This document shows, piece by piece, positions 17,557 through 28,414 of a stretch of DNA of 64,000 nucleotides; within the stretch, counting starts at the first letter, position 1; the number at the start of each line of letters is the position of its first letter. The stretch spans positions 132,196 to 196,195 of the forward strand of contig MKTB01000002.1 of NCBI GenBank assembly GCA_001897525.1. Reading direction: 5' to 3'. The notes under the pieces are model-generated. The model worked only from the letters and a program-made list of their open reading frames with translations, made no database searches and was not told where the DNA came from. Both the position numbers and the translations under genes were made by a program. Source of the DNA: Bacteroidetes bacterium 43-16. Its GTDB lineage: Bacteria; Bacteroidota; Bacteroidia; Chitinophagales; Chitinophagaceae.

Positions 17557-18894
17557 ATGTTCAAAAAAATACTAATTGCTAATAGAGGAGAGATTGCACT
17601 GCGTGTGATACGTACTTGTCGTGAAATGGGTATCAAAACAGTTGCAGTATATTCTACCGCAGACAGAGATAGCTTACACGTACGCTTTGCAGATGAAGCA
17701 GTATGTATCGGTAAACCGCAAGGTACTTTTTCTTACTTAAACGTACAGGCGATCATGGCAGCTGCCGAGATCACCAATGCGGATGCCATCCACCCGGGCT
17801 ACGGCTTCCTGGCAGAGAATGCCGAGTTTGCCGAGATCTGTGGCAAATACAATATTAAATTTATCGGGCCCACCCCGGATATGATCCGTAAAATGGGCGA
17901 TAAGATCACGGCAAAAGAAACCATGATCGCTGCTAATGTACCCGTTGTTCCGGGTTCAGGCGGCTTACTGGGCAGTGTGGAAGAAGCGATACAATTAGCC
18001 AATGAAATGGGCTATCCCGTGATCCTTAAAGCTACCGCAGGTGGCGGTGGAAAGGGTATGCGCGTAGTATGGGCAGAGCACGAACTCGAGAAGAACTACA
18101 ATACGGCTAAAACAGAAGCGGCCGCATCTTTCAAAAATGACGGTATCTATATGGAGAAATTCGTAGAAGAGCCCCGTCACATTGAGATCCAGGTTGCCGG
18201 TGACCAGTTTGGTACCGTATGTCACCTGAGTGAGCGCGACTGTTCTATACAGCGTCGTCACCAGAAGCTGGTAGAAGAAGCTCCTTCCCCGTTCATGACA
18301 CCGGAACTGCGCCAGAAAATGGGCGAGGCAGCGATCAATGCGGCAAAAGCCATCAATTATGAAAGTGTAGGTACTATTGAATTCTTAGTAGACAAGCACC
18401 GTAACTTCTACTTCATGGAGATGAATACCCGTATCCAGGTAGAACATGGTGTTACCGAAGAGGTGACCAGCTTTGACCTGATCAAAGAACAGATCAAGAT
18501 CGCAGCAGGAGAACCCATCAGCGGTAAAAACTATGAGCCGGTAATGTGTGCCATCGAATGCCGTATCAATGCAGAGGACCCTTACAACGATTTCCGTCCT
18601 AGTCCGGGTACCATTACTGTATTACATACTCCGGGCGGACATGGCGTACGTATCGATTCCCATATCTATGCAGGATATACCATCCCGCCGTTCTATGATT
18701 CCATGATCTCCAAAATTATCGCTGTGGCACAGACCCGTGAAGAAGCGATCAATACAATGGAGCGTGCATTGAGCGAATATGTGATCGAAGGCGTAAACAC
18801 GACCATTCCTTTCCATCAGCAATTGATGAAAAACAAAGATTTCCGTGAAGGTAACTTCACTACTAAGTTTATTGAGACCTTCGAGTTGAAATAA
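17557..18894 (+). CDS. accC: biotin carboxylase subunit of acetyl-CoA carboxylase
   Basis: ATP-grasp enzyme that carboxylates biotin on AccB using bicarbonate. Visible features: N-terminal [27 protein letters not shown], the glycine-rich ATP loop [10 protein letters not shown] near residue 165, [13 protein letters not shown], and the catalytic [16 protein letters not shown] near 288. At 445 residues it is a stand-alone subunit without a fused biotinyl domain. It is followed by a strong terminator. Confidence 0.97.
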   Translation: MFKKILIANRGEIALRVIRTCREMGIKTVAVYSTADRDSLHVRFADEAVCIGKPQGTFSYLNVQAIMAAAEITNADAIHPGYGFLAENAEFAEICGKYNIKFIGPTPDMIRKMGDKITAKETMIAANVPVVPGSGGLLGSVEEAIQLANEMGYPVILKATAGGGGKGMRVVWAEHELEKNYNTAKTEAAASFKNDGIYMEKFVEEPRHIEIQVAGDQFGTVCHLSERDCSIQRRHQKLVEEAPSPFMTPELRQKMGEAAINAAKAINYESVGTIEFLVDKHRNFYFMEMNTRIQVEHGVTEEVTSFDLIKEQIKIAAGEPISGKNYEPVMCAIECRINAEDPYNDFRPSPGTITVLHTPGGHGVRIDSHIYAGYTIPPFYDSMISKIIAVAQTREEAINTMERALSEYVIEGVNTTIPFHQQLMKNKDFREGNFTTKFIETFELK

Positions 18895-18915
18895 ACGGAT
18901 ACAATGCTTAATCTG

Positions 18916-18952
18916 ATCGGGCTGAAGACGACTATCTTCAGCCCGATTTTTA
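18916..18952 (+). terminator. intrinsic terminator after accC
   Basis: 13-bp perfect stem (18916-18928 with 18935-18947), 6-nt loop, then TTTTAATT. It ends the efp-accB-accC transcript 22 bp after the accC stop. Confidence 0.88.
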
Positions 18953-18990
18953 ATTAGCATATTATTGAACTAATTTAGCGTTCATAATTA

Positions 18991-20775
18991 GTGCAGTACA
19001 TGAATAGCGGCCTGAATGTGCATGGAACCTTTGCACAGTATTTTAGTAAAGATGGCTTGAATCCCTGGCTATACCAGCTTTCCAAGACTATGGAAGCAGG
19101 CAATGTATGCCTGGACATCAACCAGCCATTTACAGAAGAAGAAAACGAGGTAAAACCGGATACGGGCCTGCTTGCGAAGCATCCGCTCGTAGGCGATGAA
19201 CAGATGCAGCGGCCCTTCATCCTGTACAAAGAAAAATTATACCTGCATCGCTTCTTCCAGTATGAGCGTAAACTGGTGGCACAGATCAGGGCCATCATTG
19301 CAGCGGAAAATATTCAGGAAAGACAAGAACAGCTCCTCGCTCATCAGGCACTCATCCGTAAAGAGCTGTTCCCCGAAAATGAAGGGCTGCATACTACCGA
19401 CTGGCAAAGGGTAGCCTGCATCAATGCATTTATCCACTCATTCAGCATTATCTCCGGCGGGCCGGGTACGGGAAAGACCACTACTGTGACCAAACTGCTG
19501 GCCTTACTGCTGGCCGATAATCCATCGCTGCACATCAGCATCTGCGCGCCTACCGGTAAAGCGGCGGCGAGACTGGAAGAGAGCATCAGCCAGGCCGAAA
19601 AGAACTTTTCGGGCGTAAACATTGACCCGGGTATTGTGCAGCAGATCACAGAGCTTCATGCTCAGACTATTCACAGCTTACTGGGCTATATCCCCAACAG
19701 CATTCACTTCCGGCACAATGAGCAGAATACCCTGGATACCGATGTGCTCATCGTAGATGAATGCTCCATGATCGACATTGCCCTGTTCTATAAATTATTC
19801 CAGGCCATAGATACCGGCCGCACCAGGGTAATTCTGCTGGGCGATAAGAACCAGCTGGCCTCCGTAGATGCCGGCTCGGTCTTCAGGGACCTCTGCAGCG
19901 ATACGGCTGCTTTAAATACGTTTACACCCGAAAGAGCCGCATTCATCAACCAGTTTATAGACCGCGAGGCCTACCGGATCAAAGCAGCGGACCAGGCAAC
20001 TGATTCCGGGCATCCTTTATTTCAACACATCATAGAACTGCAGACCAGCTACCGCTTCAGCAATGAAGCCGGTATCGGCAAGCTGAGTAAAGCGGTATTA
20101 AATAATGACACAGAACAGATCGCAGGCTTCCTGGAACACAAAGACCCGATCATCAATATACTGCCCCCCGAGGCGCTGCAAGACCAGTTATTACAGGCCA
20201 GTAAACTCCTGCTTGCCGAAGAGGGAGGCTATATAGGACTTACAGAGCCTGTAAGCGTATTGGCAGGCATCAACAACAGTACGGTACTCTGTGCCCTTAA
20301 AGAGGGGAAATATGGCGTGCATGCCATTAATAACTTCATCAGCCAGGAACTCTTTAAACCCTCGGCAAAATATTATCCTTATCAATTGATCATGGTCACC
20401 CAGAACCAGGCCAAAGAGGGCGTGTACAACGGGGATATGGGCATTGTGCTGGAGGATAAAGAAGAATTAAAGGTGTATTTCAGCAAGGCAGGTAATAGTT
20501 ATCTATCCCTCAACCCGGCACAGATCATGGCCACAGAGACTGCTTTTGCCATGACCATTCATAAAAGCCAGGGTTCTGAGTTTAATGAAGTGCTGATCAT
20601 ACTTCCAGACAATAAGAATAACCAGTTATTGTCCCGGGAACTCTTGTACACAGCGATCACAAGGGCCAAAAAGAAAGTAAGTATCATCGGCACGCCTGAA
20701 GTGATCTTTGCCATTGCGGCAAAGTCTGTAAAACGGGTTTCCGGTATTGCCAATCATTTTAATGAAGCACCATGA
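18991..20775 (+). CDS. recD: exodeoxyribonuclease V alpha subunit (RecD helicase)
   Basis: 5'-3' motor of the RecBCD double-strand-break resection complex. The GTG at 18991 or the ATG at 19000 starts the protein. Features: N-terminal RecBCD-interaction domain (1-140), Walker A GGPGTGKT at 156-163, APTGKAAARLEE, Walker B VDECSMID near 251, LGDKNQLASVDAG near 287, and a UvrD-like C-terminal MTIHKSQGSEF...LYTAITRAKK. 594 residues is close to the E. coli length. Its stop overlaps the recC start by 4 bp (ATGA), giving translational coupling. Confidence 0.95.
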   Translation: MQYMNSGLNVHGTFAQYFSKDGLNPWLYQLSKTMEAGNVCLDINQPFTEEENEVKPDTGLLAKHPLVGDEQMQRPFILYKEKLYLHRFFQYERKLVAQIRAIIAAENIQERQEQLLAHQALIRKELFPENEGLHTTDWQRVACINAFIHSFSIISGGPGTGKTTTVTKLLALLLADNPSLHISICAPTGKAAARLEESISQAEKNFSGVNIDPGIVQQITELHAQTIHSLLGYIPNSIHFRHNEQNTLDTDVLIVDECSMIDIALFYKLFQAIDTGRTRVILLGDKNQLASVDAGSVFRDLCSDTAALNTFTPERAAFINQFIDREAYRIKAADQATDSGHPLFQHIIELQTSYRFSNEAGIGKLSKAVLNNDTEQIAGFLEHKDPIINILPPEALQDQLLQASKLLLAEEGGYIGLTEPVSVLAGINNSTVLCALKEGKYGVHAINNFISQELFKPSAKYYPYQLIMVTQNQAKEGVYNGDMGIVLEDKEELKVYFSKAGNSYLSLNPAQIMATETAFAMTIHKSQGSEFNEVLIILPDNKNNQLLSRELLYTAITRAKKKVSIIGTPEVIFAIAAKSVKRVSGIANHFNEAP

Positions 20776-23700
20776 GTATTGCGATATATACCTCTAATCA
20801 TATTACCACCCTCGCCTCGGCAATGGTGGCAGCCATAAGTGACCAAAACACTTCTGTGTTTACACCCCGGTATATCATTACCCAGACTGAGGGTATGAAC
20901 AACTGGCTCAAACACCAGGTGGCCACACAACTGGGCATTGCGGCCAACCTCGTCTTCCTCAACCCGGGAGCGATCATCGAACAGATCTTTATCGAACTTG
21001 GTGGCAGCTATGGCAATAAAATAAAACGCCAGCACCTGGACTGGCTGATCTTTGTCATCCTGGGGAAAGACAGTTTTAAAAACCAGTTCCCGATCCAGGC
21101 GAAATATTATACGGATGATGAGATGAAGCAATGGGAATTTGCCGTGAAGCTTACCGATCTCTTCGACCAGTACCAGATCTACAGGAGCGCTACCATCAGT
21201 CACTGGAACGAAATAGAAAATATTAATTCCTTAAAAGGGGATGAAAAATGGCAGGCTTATATCTGGCGTGCCCTTAAGCAGCATACCAATAATGAGGTCC
21301 TGGACATCACCGAAATTAAAAATTTCATTTTAGAAAAGCTGAAAGAGGCGCAAGCGCAGGAGCAATTACAACAATTCCTGCCGGAACTTGTCTTGTTTGG
21401 TATCTCTATCATCACACCGGTGCACCTGGAACTGTTTTTTGAACTGAGCCATTATATCCCGGTACAATGGTACCTCACTAACCCGGCACCGGATGATTAC
21501 TGGATGGATGACCAGAATGAAAAAAGCATTTTCCTGGCTAAGGTAAAAGGCAAAAATGTGCATCACCTCAACCAGGGTAATGATCTTTTAACCAGCTGGG
21601 GAACGGTAGTGCAGAATACGTTTAAAATGCTCTTCCGCACAGAGGAGTTCATCAATGCCTTACAAGACCTGCCCAGCGTATTGCCTGATGCGACAAGCTT
21701 ACTGGGGCAGATACAACAAGACATCTACTATAACCGGGTAGTGCCAGAAGGCTTTAGTAAAGCCCAACTGGAAGATGGTACGATAAGTGTACAGGAACAT
21801 TACTCCATGCGCCGGGAAGTAGAAGGGGTCTATAACTATATCATGGATGCAGTGCAGCAGCAAAAGTTTGGAAAGCTTACCGAGCGTGATATCATCGTTA
21901 TGGTAACCGACATCAATGCTTATGCGCCTTTCATCCGTGCGGTAATGGACAATGCTCCTTATAAATTCCAGTACAGTATTGCCGATGAGCATATCTCCAA
22001 TGGGGATACGGTCATCAGTACTTTTATCGCCCTGCTGGAACTTAACGGCAGCCTTTTCAGCGCAGAATCGGTCTTGCAATTACTCAACTCAAAATACATC
22101 CGCCAAAAGTTCGGCATCCATAATGTATCGTTGATCAGGAATCTTGTACTGAAAGCAAACATCCGCTTCGGTATTGAAAATGATTATCAAAAAAATACGG
22201 ATGATACTTATCTCGTAAGCTGGAAATATGGCCTGCAAAAGCTTATGTACGGCCTGTGTATGGACACGGAGGAGCAACTGAATTTCGGCAAACCTTTCTA
22301 CCCGGTTGCCGCTGCAGATAATATTGCTGATATGCAGCAGATCATTGCACTCACGGCTTTCATAGAAGCCTTAAGCAGGATGCTGCAAGCCAGGAGTGGC
22401 GAAAAAACATTGAAAGAATGGAAAGAATATGTGGAACAGATCTTGTCCACCTTTATCTATGAAGAGGAGCAGGAAAAAGATGAAGAGCATGCAAAGATCA
22501 TCAATAACCTGAACCAGAACGACCTGGTGGAATTACACACTGCAGGTTTAAAGATCAGCTACGAGGTCATCAGCCAGCGCTTCATCAATGCACTGAGCAA
22601 TGAAAGCACGCAGAAGAATTTCCTGAACAGGGGCATTACCTTTTGCTCGCCCCTGCCCTTCAGGAGCATTCCCTTTAAAATAGTGGCCATACTCGGCCTC
22701 AATTACGATAAATTCCCAAGGACCGAGCAGCGGCTGGACTTCAACCTCATGAACAGGCAACCGCAGCCCGGTGACCGGAATATCAAAAACAATGATAAAC
22801 ATCTTTTCCTGGAGTCTATCTTATCGGCTTCTGCTGCATTATACTTAAGCTATATCGGCAGATCGGTGAAGAACAATAAGCAATTGCCACCTTCTATACT
22901 GATAGAAGAGTTGCTGGACTATATACAGTCCGGCACAGCATCGGAAGAGGTCCGCTCTGTGCTTATACAATCACATCCCTTGCATGCTTACAGTACAAAA
23001 TACAATAAAACGCCGCAGGTCTTAAGCCCGAACTATATGATCCGTGCGCAGGCGAATTGGCCTTTACAAATAGTCAGCAACAGTCGCGAACTGGCCTTAA
23101 GTGAATATGACCTCAACAGTGTCTGGAAATATTTCGATAAATCTATAGAGTATTATTACACCCAGGTCCTGCAGGTCTATTTTGAACAGGAGCTTACAGA
23201 AATAGAAGCTACAGAAAATTTCCTGCTGGACAAGTACGGGGAGCGCATCGTTCAGAACAGGTTGATACAAGCCAAGCTGGAACAGCAGGAAGCTGCGACC
23301 CGCTCCAGGCTGTACCTGAATGCGGAACTGCCCCTGAAGAACATAGGCGAAACGGTATTACAACAGTATGACGCGCTCACTACCCCTATGTATGAAAGCC
23401 TGCTCAGCCATGCAGCGAGTGTGCCCGGGCCACAAGCTTTAGCCATCAGCTACCGGTACAGGGATTGTCTTTTCAGAGGCACTGTCCGTAATATTTTTGC
23501 GGAGCAAATGCTCGACTTTGACTGGAACGGGAAGCTAAGCGCCCCATCAAAATTGTATTTCCAATATCTTTTTGCCAGGGCAAGCGGTGCTGCAATTAAA
23601 GCAGCGCATATCATTGATGCCGGTGGCACTGTAAGAAGTACCCGGCAACTGCAGCAGCAAGAAGCGATCAACATTTTAAACCGCTTGCTGGACCTTTTTA

Positions 23701-23924
23701 TGGACAACAGGGAAAAGCCCTGCGTGTACAGCATTTATTATTATGATCCTAAGATCACTAAAGAGAACTATATCGAAAAATTAAATAAAGTCTTTAAAGA
23801 TAAGCCTTACAACAGGTACCTGGGTCATGCCCTGCAAACCCTGGACCAGGAGCTTATGGATGCAACATTTGAAGCCATGCAGGATTGTATTAACGAAATA
23901 TTTCTGAACGGATATGAGCAATAA
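20772..23924 (+). CDS. recC: exodeoxyribonuclease V gamma subunit (RecC)
   Basis: 1,050 residues, slightly shorter than E. coli RecC. It is the scaffold that splits the duplex and reads the Chi-like sequence. Recognisable parts are the N-terminal dead-helicase region (YIITQTEGMNNWLKHQVA), EHYSMRREVEGVYNYI near 340, the CSPLPFRSIPFKIVAILGLNYDKFPR segment near 620 and a C-terminal inactive nuclease-like domain. No Walker A is present, as expected. It overlaps recD by 4 bp and recB by 11 bp. Confidence 0.92.
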   Translation: MSIAIYTSNHITTLASAMVAAISDQNTSVFTPRYIITQTEGMNNWLKHQVATQLGIAANLVFLNPGAIIEQIFIELGGSYGNKIKRQHLDWLIFVILGKDSFKNQFPIQAKYYTDDEMKQWEFAVKLTDLFDQYQIYRSATISHWNEIENINSLKGDEKWQAYIWRALKQHTNNEVLDITEIKNFILEKLKEAQAQEQLQQFLPELVLFGISIITPVHLELFFELSHYIPVQWYLTNPAPDDYWMDDQNEKSIFLAKVKGKNVHHLNQGNDLLTSWGTVVQNTFKMLFRTEEFINALQDLPSVLPDATSLLGQIQQDIYYNRVVPEGFSKAQLEDGTISVQEHYSMRREVEGVYNYIMDAVQQQKFGKLTERDIIVMVTDINAYAPFIRAVMDNAPYKFQYSIADEHISNGDTVISTFIALLELNGSLFSAESVLQLLNSKYIRQKFGIHNVSLIRNLVLKANIRFGIENDYQKNTDDTYLVSWKYGLQKLMYGLCMDTEEQLNFGKPFYPVAAADNIADMQQIIALTAFIEALSRMLQARSGEKTLKEWKEYVEQILSTFIYEEEQEKDEEHAKIINNLNQNDLVELHTAGLKISYEVISQRFINALSNESTQKNFLNRGITFCSPLPFRSIPFKIVAILGLNYDKFPRTEQRLDFNLMNRQPQPGDRNIKNNDKHLFLESILSASAALYLSYIGRSVKNNKQLPPSILIEELLDYIQSGTASEEVRSVLIQSHPLHAYSTKYNKTPQVLSPNYMIRAQANWPLQIVSNSRELALSEYDLNSVWKYFDKSIEYYYTQVLQVYFEQELTEIEATENFLLDKYGERIVQNRLIQAKLEQQEAATRSRLYLNAELPLKNIGETVLQQYDALTTPMYESLLSHAASVPGPQALAISYRYRDCLFRGTVRNIFAEQMLDFDWNGKLSAPSKLYFQYLFARASGAAIKAAHIIDAGGTVRSTRQLQQQEAINILNRLLDLFMDNREKPCVYSIYYYDPKITKENYIEKLNKVFKDKPYNRYLGHALQTLDQELMDATFEAMQDCINEIFLNGYEQ

Positions 23925-26900
23925 TACTACCCTGCCCTTTGATGTACGCACGGTGCCCCTGGCGGGCAAAAATCTTGTGGAAGCCAGTGCCGGAACAGGT
24001 AAAACCTATTCTATAGGCATCCTCGTGTTAAGGATGATCATAGAAAAAGATATTTCTATAGAAAACCAGCTCATCGTTACTTATACAAATTTTGCGGTTG
24101 CAGAATTACAGGAACGTATCCGGGCATTCATTAAGGCCGCTTATCATGCGGCGACGGGCAGGCCCTGTCCTGATCCGCTCATCAGCGCACTGATCGAAAA
24201 TGCACCGGATCAGGCAGGACTGAAAGACCGGCTGCGGGCCGCACTGCTCCTGCTGGACGAAGCGCCTATACTTACGATTCACGGCTTCTGCCAGCAAATG
24301 CTGTATGAATTTGCCTTTGAGACCGGGCAACCGTTCCAGCTGGAATTGCAAACTAATGTGGATGAATTTATCGATAATACCATCCATGCTTTCTGGCGCA
24401 GTGAATTAAGCCTGCTGCCTGTAAATATGCTGGAGATCAAAGACCTGGAAGCCTTAAGCAAAATGCTCAAAGACTTATTGATAAAGGGTCTTGCAGGCTC
24501 CTGGTTTGTTGGAAATAGTGTTATCGGGGAGCAACTGGAGCTGGATTATTATTGGGAGGCAAGGCAACAATTACAATCCGGCATTGCGGCACAAAAAGAA
24601 ACGATCCTGGCTTATCCCCTGCAACACCGGGAGGAACTTTTGGCAGACCTGGCGCAGGCCGGGAAAGCCGCGGAGCGGGCATTTGCAGATAAAATAAGCC
24701 ATCCTGAAGAAATGTTTGCGCAGGCCTTCAAAGGACTGACGGATAAAAAAGGGCCAGCTTATTTAAGCAAATTAAAATCTCCTTACTGGGAGCTTTTCAA
24801 AGTATACCTGGCATTGAAAGAAGACCTGGTGCAACAAACGCACCTGGTCACCGATGTATTATTGTTACGGGCACAAAGGGATTACCTTCCTTTATTAAAA
24901 GAAAAGATCAGGCAAAGCAATGTGCTTACTTTTGATGCCATGATCCTCAACCTGCACAAGGCTATTGTTATTGATAATAACGAGACGCTCTGTGCATTGA
25001 TCCGGGAGAAATATAAAGCAGTATTCATTGATGAGTTCCAGGATACGGACCACATACAATTCCAGTTATTCAAAAAATTATTTGTTGAGCAGCCGGATGA
25101 AAATGAAGGAACGCTTTTCCTGATCGGGGATCCCAAGCAAAGCATTTATGCGTTCAGGAATGCAGATGTAGCCAGTTACCTCTATGCCAGCACCCTGGTG
25201 AATAACAAGTACAGCATGAATACTAATTTCCGTTCCTCGAAAGATATGATCCATGCAGCCAATCATTTTTTCAATGCTGCCGGAGATGCGGCTTTTGGCT
25301 ATGATGCAGCGGATACGCAGAAAATCATGTACCATACCGTGCTGGCACAGCATGAAACCCGTAAGCTATTAAAAGACGGAGTGGTACAGGAAGAGGCCCT
25401 CTTTTTCGCCCCCTGTAAAAATGAACAGCATGCTTTTGAAGCCATTTGTGACGAGGTGGCTGCATTGCTCAACCCTGCGAACGGCTACCAGTTACAGGCC
25501 GATGAAGATACGGCACCCAGGGCGATACGACCAGAGGATATTGCTATCCTCGTACGGCAGGGAAAATTCGGCAGAAGCATCAAACAACAATTACAGCAAC
25601 TGGACATCCCGGCGGTGAATATTGATGATTCCAGGGTATTGGATACGAAGGAAGCACAGGACCTGTCCCTGATCTTACAGGCGATGATACAGCCGGATAT
25701 CAGGAACGTGAAGTCGGCACTGTACCTAACCTTCCTGAACGACCTGTATATGGATACTTCGGGTACAGCGATTGATCTCTTTACGATTGATGATGTGGGC
25801 CTGCTTGCTTTATTCGGTGAATACCATCAATTGATGATGGAGCAGAAAACGTTCCAGGCGCTGATGAAACTGTTCAGTGACTTCAACCTGCAGCAGCAGT
25901 TTTCAAAAAAATTCGGCAAACAAAGGAGCTTATCCAATATTATGCAATTGGCAGAACTGCTGCACCAGCAGCAATACAGGAAGGCTTTAAATGCCGATGA
26001 GCTCTGGGTATGGCTCCGGCAGTCCATAGGGGCTAAAGTCGAAGGAGATGAGTTCACGCTGCAGATAGAAAGTGATGAACATGCGGTGCATATATTGACC
26101 CTGCATAAGAGTAAAGGCCTGGAATATCCTATTGTTTTTGTGTATGGAGTACATACGCAGCCCGATATCAAGGATCATCAGTTAAACACCCTTAAAACGG
26201 GCAATGGCAGCAGGATACTAAAGTTGAAGCCTGATCTTACAGAGGCCGAGCAGGAGCAATTACTCAAAAATGAGGACCAGGAGTTAAGACGATTGATCTA
26301 TGTAGCGATCACCAGGGCGGCCTACAGGTGTTATATTTATTATTCTACCAGTAATTTTGCAGGAAAACCGCTGCACCAGTTAATGCAGACCATTCCGGAG
26401 CACAGCGGCATTGTCACAGAATACAATACTACAGCGAGCATTGCCCGGTACCGGAAAGAAAATACAGAGAAGATCACGCCAATAAGCTTGAACCAGAAAC
26501 TAGCGGAGCAAAGCCGCTCCAACTGGGGTTTATTCAGTTATTCGGCATTAAGTATCAAACATGAATTTGAGCCCAAGCCTTATTCCAGCGAGTTAAAAAG
26601 CTACGATCAGTTTATTTTTAATCAACTGGAAAGGGGCGCTGATATAGGTACCAAGCTTCATGAATTATTTGAAGTGATCGATTTCCAGAAAGATTATATG
26701 CAGCCGCAACTGGACTATTTTTCTAATAAACTACTCCGGTCTTTTGATAAAACGGAGCAGGGAAAAGAGGTAGACAATGCGCCTATGATCGCGCAGATGC
26801 TGCAGCATGTCCTTCAGGCAAAGATCAGTGTACATGATGCGGCATTTTCTCTGAAAGATATCCCGGTAGCTAAACGCTTAAATGAACTGGAGTTTATGTT

Positions 26901-27345
26901 TCCCCTGCAGCAAGAGCAATCGGCCGGTAAGCTGCTACAATTATTACAGCATTACGATACCGGTATACAGGACAAGTATCACCAGTTGAATGGTATGATG
27001 ACCGGTTTTATCGATCTGCTGTTTGAGCACGAAGGCAGATTCTATATCCTGGACTGGAAGTCCAACTACCTGGGCTTTGAGCTAAAGGACTATGAAGGAG
27101 AACAGCTGAAGCAGGCCATGCACCATAGCCAGTACACCCTGCAATACCTGATCTATACGGTTGCCGTGCATAAATTCCTCAAGCAAAGAATGGGCGATAG
27201 CTATGATTATGAGCAACACTTCGGGGGTATCATTTATGTCTTCCTGCGCGGAGCACGTTCCGGGCAGGAGTCCGGCATCTTTACCGACAGGCCGGATAAG
27301 GCATTTATAGAAGCCCTGGAAAAAGTATTGATGGAAAGGATATAA
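23914..27345 (+). CDS. recB: exodeoxyribonuclease V beta subunit (RecB helicase-nuclease)
   Basis: 1,143 residues. It is the 3'-5' UvrD-like motor fused to the complex's only nuclease. Walker A SAGTGKT lies near residue 25, FIDEFQDTD (motif II) near 373, GDPKQSIYAFRNAD (motif III) near 406, LTLHKSKGLEYPIVF near 728 and RRLIYVAITRA near 790. The C-terminal nuclease has GFIDLLF (near 1030) and DWKSN with D1047 and K1049, so the active site looks intact. It also loads RecA in studied systems. It is the last gene of the recD-recC-recB operon. Confidence 0.95.
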   Translation: MSNNTTLPFDVRTVPLAGKNLVEASAGTGKTYSIGILVLRMIIEKDISIENQLIVTYTNFAVAELQERIRAFIKAAYHAATGRPCPDPLISALIENAPDQAGLKDRLRAALLLLDEAPILTIHGFCQQMLYEFAFETGQPFQLELQTNVDEFIDNTIHAFWRSELSLLPVNMLEIKDLEALSKMLKDLLIKGLAGSWFVGNSVIGEQLELDYYWEARQQLQSGIAAQKETILAYPLQHREELLADLAQAGKAAERAFADKISHPEEMFAQAFKGLTDKKGPAYLSKLKSPYWELFKVYLALKEDLVQQTHLVTDVLLLRAQRDYLPLLKEKIRQSNVLTFDAMILNLHKAIVIDNNETLCALIREKYKAVFIDEFQDTDHIQFQLFKKLFVEQPDENEGTLFLIGDPKQSIYAFRNADVASYLYASTLVNNKYSMNTNFRSSKDMIHAANHFFNAAGDAAFGYDAADTQKIMYHTVLAQHETRKLLKDGVVQEEALFFAPCKNEQHAFEAICDEVAALLNPANGYQLQADEDTAPRAIRPEDIAILVRQGKFGRSIKQQLQQLDIPAVNIDDSRVLDTKEAQDLSLILQAMIQPDIRNVKSALYLTFLNDLYMDTSGTAIDLFTIDDVGLLALFGEYHQLMMEQKTFQALMKLFSDFNLQQQFSKKFGKQRSLSNIMQLAELLHQQQYRKALNADELWVWLRQSIGAKVEGDEFTLQIESDEHAVHILTLHKSKGLEYPIVFVYGVHTQPDIKDHQLNTLKTGNGSRILKLKPDLTEAEQEQLLKNEDQELRRLIYVAITRAAYRCYIYYSTSNFAGKPLHQLMQTIPEHSGIVTEYNTTASIARYRKENTEKITPISLNQKLAEQSRSNWGLFSYSALSIKHEFEPKPYSSELKSYDQFIFNQLERGADIGTKLHELFEVIDFQKDYMQPQLDYFSNKLLRSFDKTEQGKEVDNAPMIAQMLQHVLQAKISVHDAAFSLKDIPVAKRLNELEFMFPLQQEQSAGKLLQLLQHYDTGIQDKYHQLNGMMTGFIDLLFEHEGRFYILDWKSNYLGFELKDYEGEQLKQAMHHSQYTLQYLIYTVAVHKFLKQRMGDSYDYEQHFGGIIYVFLRGARSGQESGIFTDRPDKAFIEALEKVLMERI

Positions 27346-27432
27346 AGAATACAATCCCGGAAGTGGATCACCTTTGCCCTATTGAGCCGGGGCTGAATAG
27401 GACAGTGAAGTTAAACCGGTATTTAGTTATGC

Positions 27433-28386
27433 TTATTTACCGGCCAGGAAGCAAAAAAACTGCCCGGATAATTTTTCAATGTCTTCTTTACGGGCCAGTG
27501 CATTGATCCAGCGTTCCGGGATGGCTTCAAGGCCATAATATAAGGCTGCAAGGCCTCCCGTAACAGCACCTGTAGTATCTGTATCCTCCCCGAGATTAAC
27601 AGCATTCAACACAGTTGCTTCAAAACCGGAACTGGTCAGCAAACACCAAATGGAAGCTTCAAGGGTACTGATCACATATCCATTGCTTCTTATAACTCCG
27701 ATTTTCCTTTCGTAAATATTATCCTGAAGCAAGCGCGACAAAACATTAAGTTCTCTTTCCGGCATATTTTGTGTCGCAAAAAAAGCACTGATCTCTTCTT
27801 TAAGGCCATGATAGATATCCGGTAACTTTTCGCCAAGAAGTATCCTCCGGGCAAATTCAAGATAGTAAAAACAGGCATTCACCGAGCGGATGTGTGCATG
27901 TGTAATAGAAGACACCTCTCTTATGATACGATAGCGTTCAGCAATGTCCCTGTCTTTTATATAGAAGAGCAATGGCAAAATACGCATTAAAGATCCATTG
28001 CCATTATCTCCTTCATCAGTACCACCACAAAGCTCCGGTTTTAGTCCCTGCTTTACCCGCCACAAAGCCTGGCTGGTGCCTATACCAATATCAAATACCA
28101 CACCGCGAGGTGTCCAATATCCATTGTATGCCCATGCTGCAAATGTATCGGCGATATGCTGCAGGTCATAGCCTTTACTTAATGATTCTGCCAGGCAGAA
28201 AGTCATCGAACTATCATCCGACCAGGTGCCCGGAGCCAGGTTATAGGTACCATAACCGCTCATCTCCTTCACCGGGTTCATGGCAATGCTTTGCCTGCTT
28301 TTAAACTCCACAGGTACACCCAGTGCATCACCTGTAGCCACACCAAACAGGGCTGCTTTTATTTTGTCTAAATGAATATTTTTCAT
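27433..28386 (-). CDS. ADP-ribosylglycohydrolase (DraG/ARH family)
   Basis: 317 residues, all-alpha dinuclear-metal hydrolase that removes ADP-ribose from proteins or small molecules. Metal-site motifs are complete: GVATGDALGVPVEF near the N-terminus, WSDDSSM near 57-63 and GEDTDTTGAVTGGLA near 266. It is the most downstream gene of the NAD/ADP-ribose island, 28 bp after the macrodomain gene. The acceptor (Arg, Ser or other) cannot be told. The 87-bp gap to recB holds only a weak stem (27378-27401). Confidence 0.92.
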   Translation of the reverse strand: MKNIHLDKIKAALFGVATGDALGVPVEFKSRQSIAMNPVKEMSGYGTYNLAPGTWSDDSSMTFCLAESLSKGYDLQHIADTFAAWAYNGYWTPRGVVFDIGIGTSQALWRVKQGLKPELCGGTDEGDNGNGSLMRILPLLFYIKDRDIAERYRIIREVSSITHAHIRSVNACFYYLEFARRILLGEKLPDIYHGLKEEISAFFATQNMPERELNVLSRLLQDNIYERKIGVIRSNGYVISTLEASIWCLLTSSGFEATVLNAVNLGEDTDTTGAVTGGLAALYYGLEAIPERWINALARKEDIEKLSGQFFCFLAGK

Positions 28387-28414
28387 CTTACTTCTGATTC
28401 ATGGTTTTGATCTG

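Noticed and set aside
27378-27401. Stem-loop in the recB/DraG convergent gap considered as a terminator
   Set aside because: Two short stems (6 and 4 bp) with a mismatch between them and no T-run on either side; too weak to list as a terminator.
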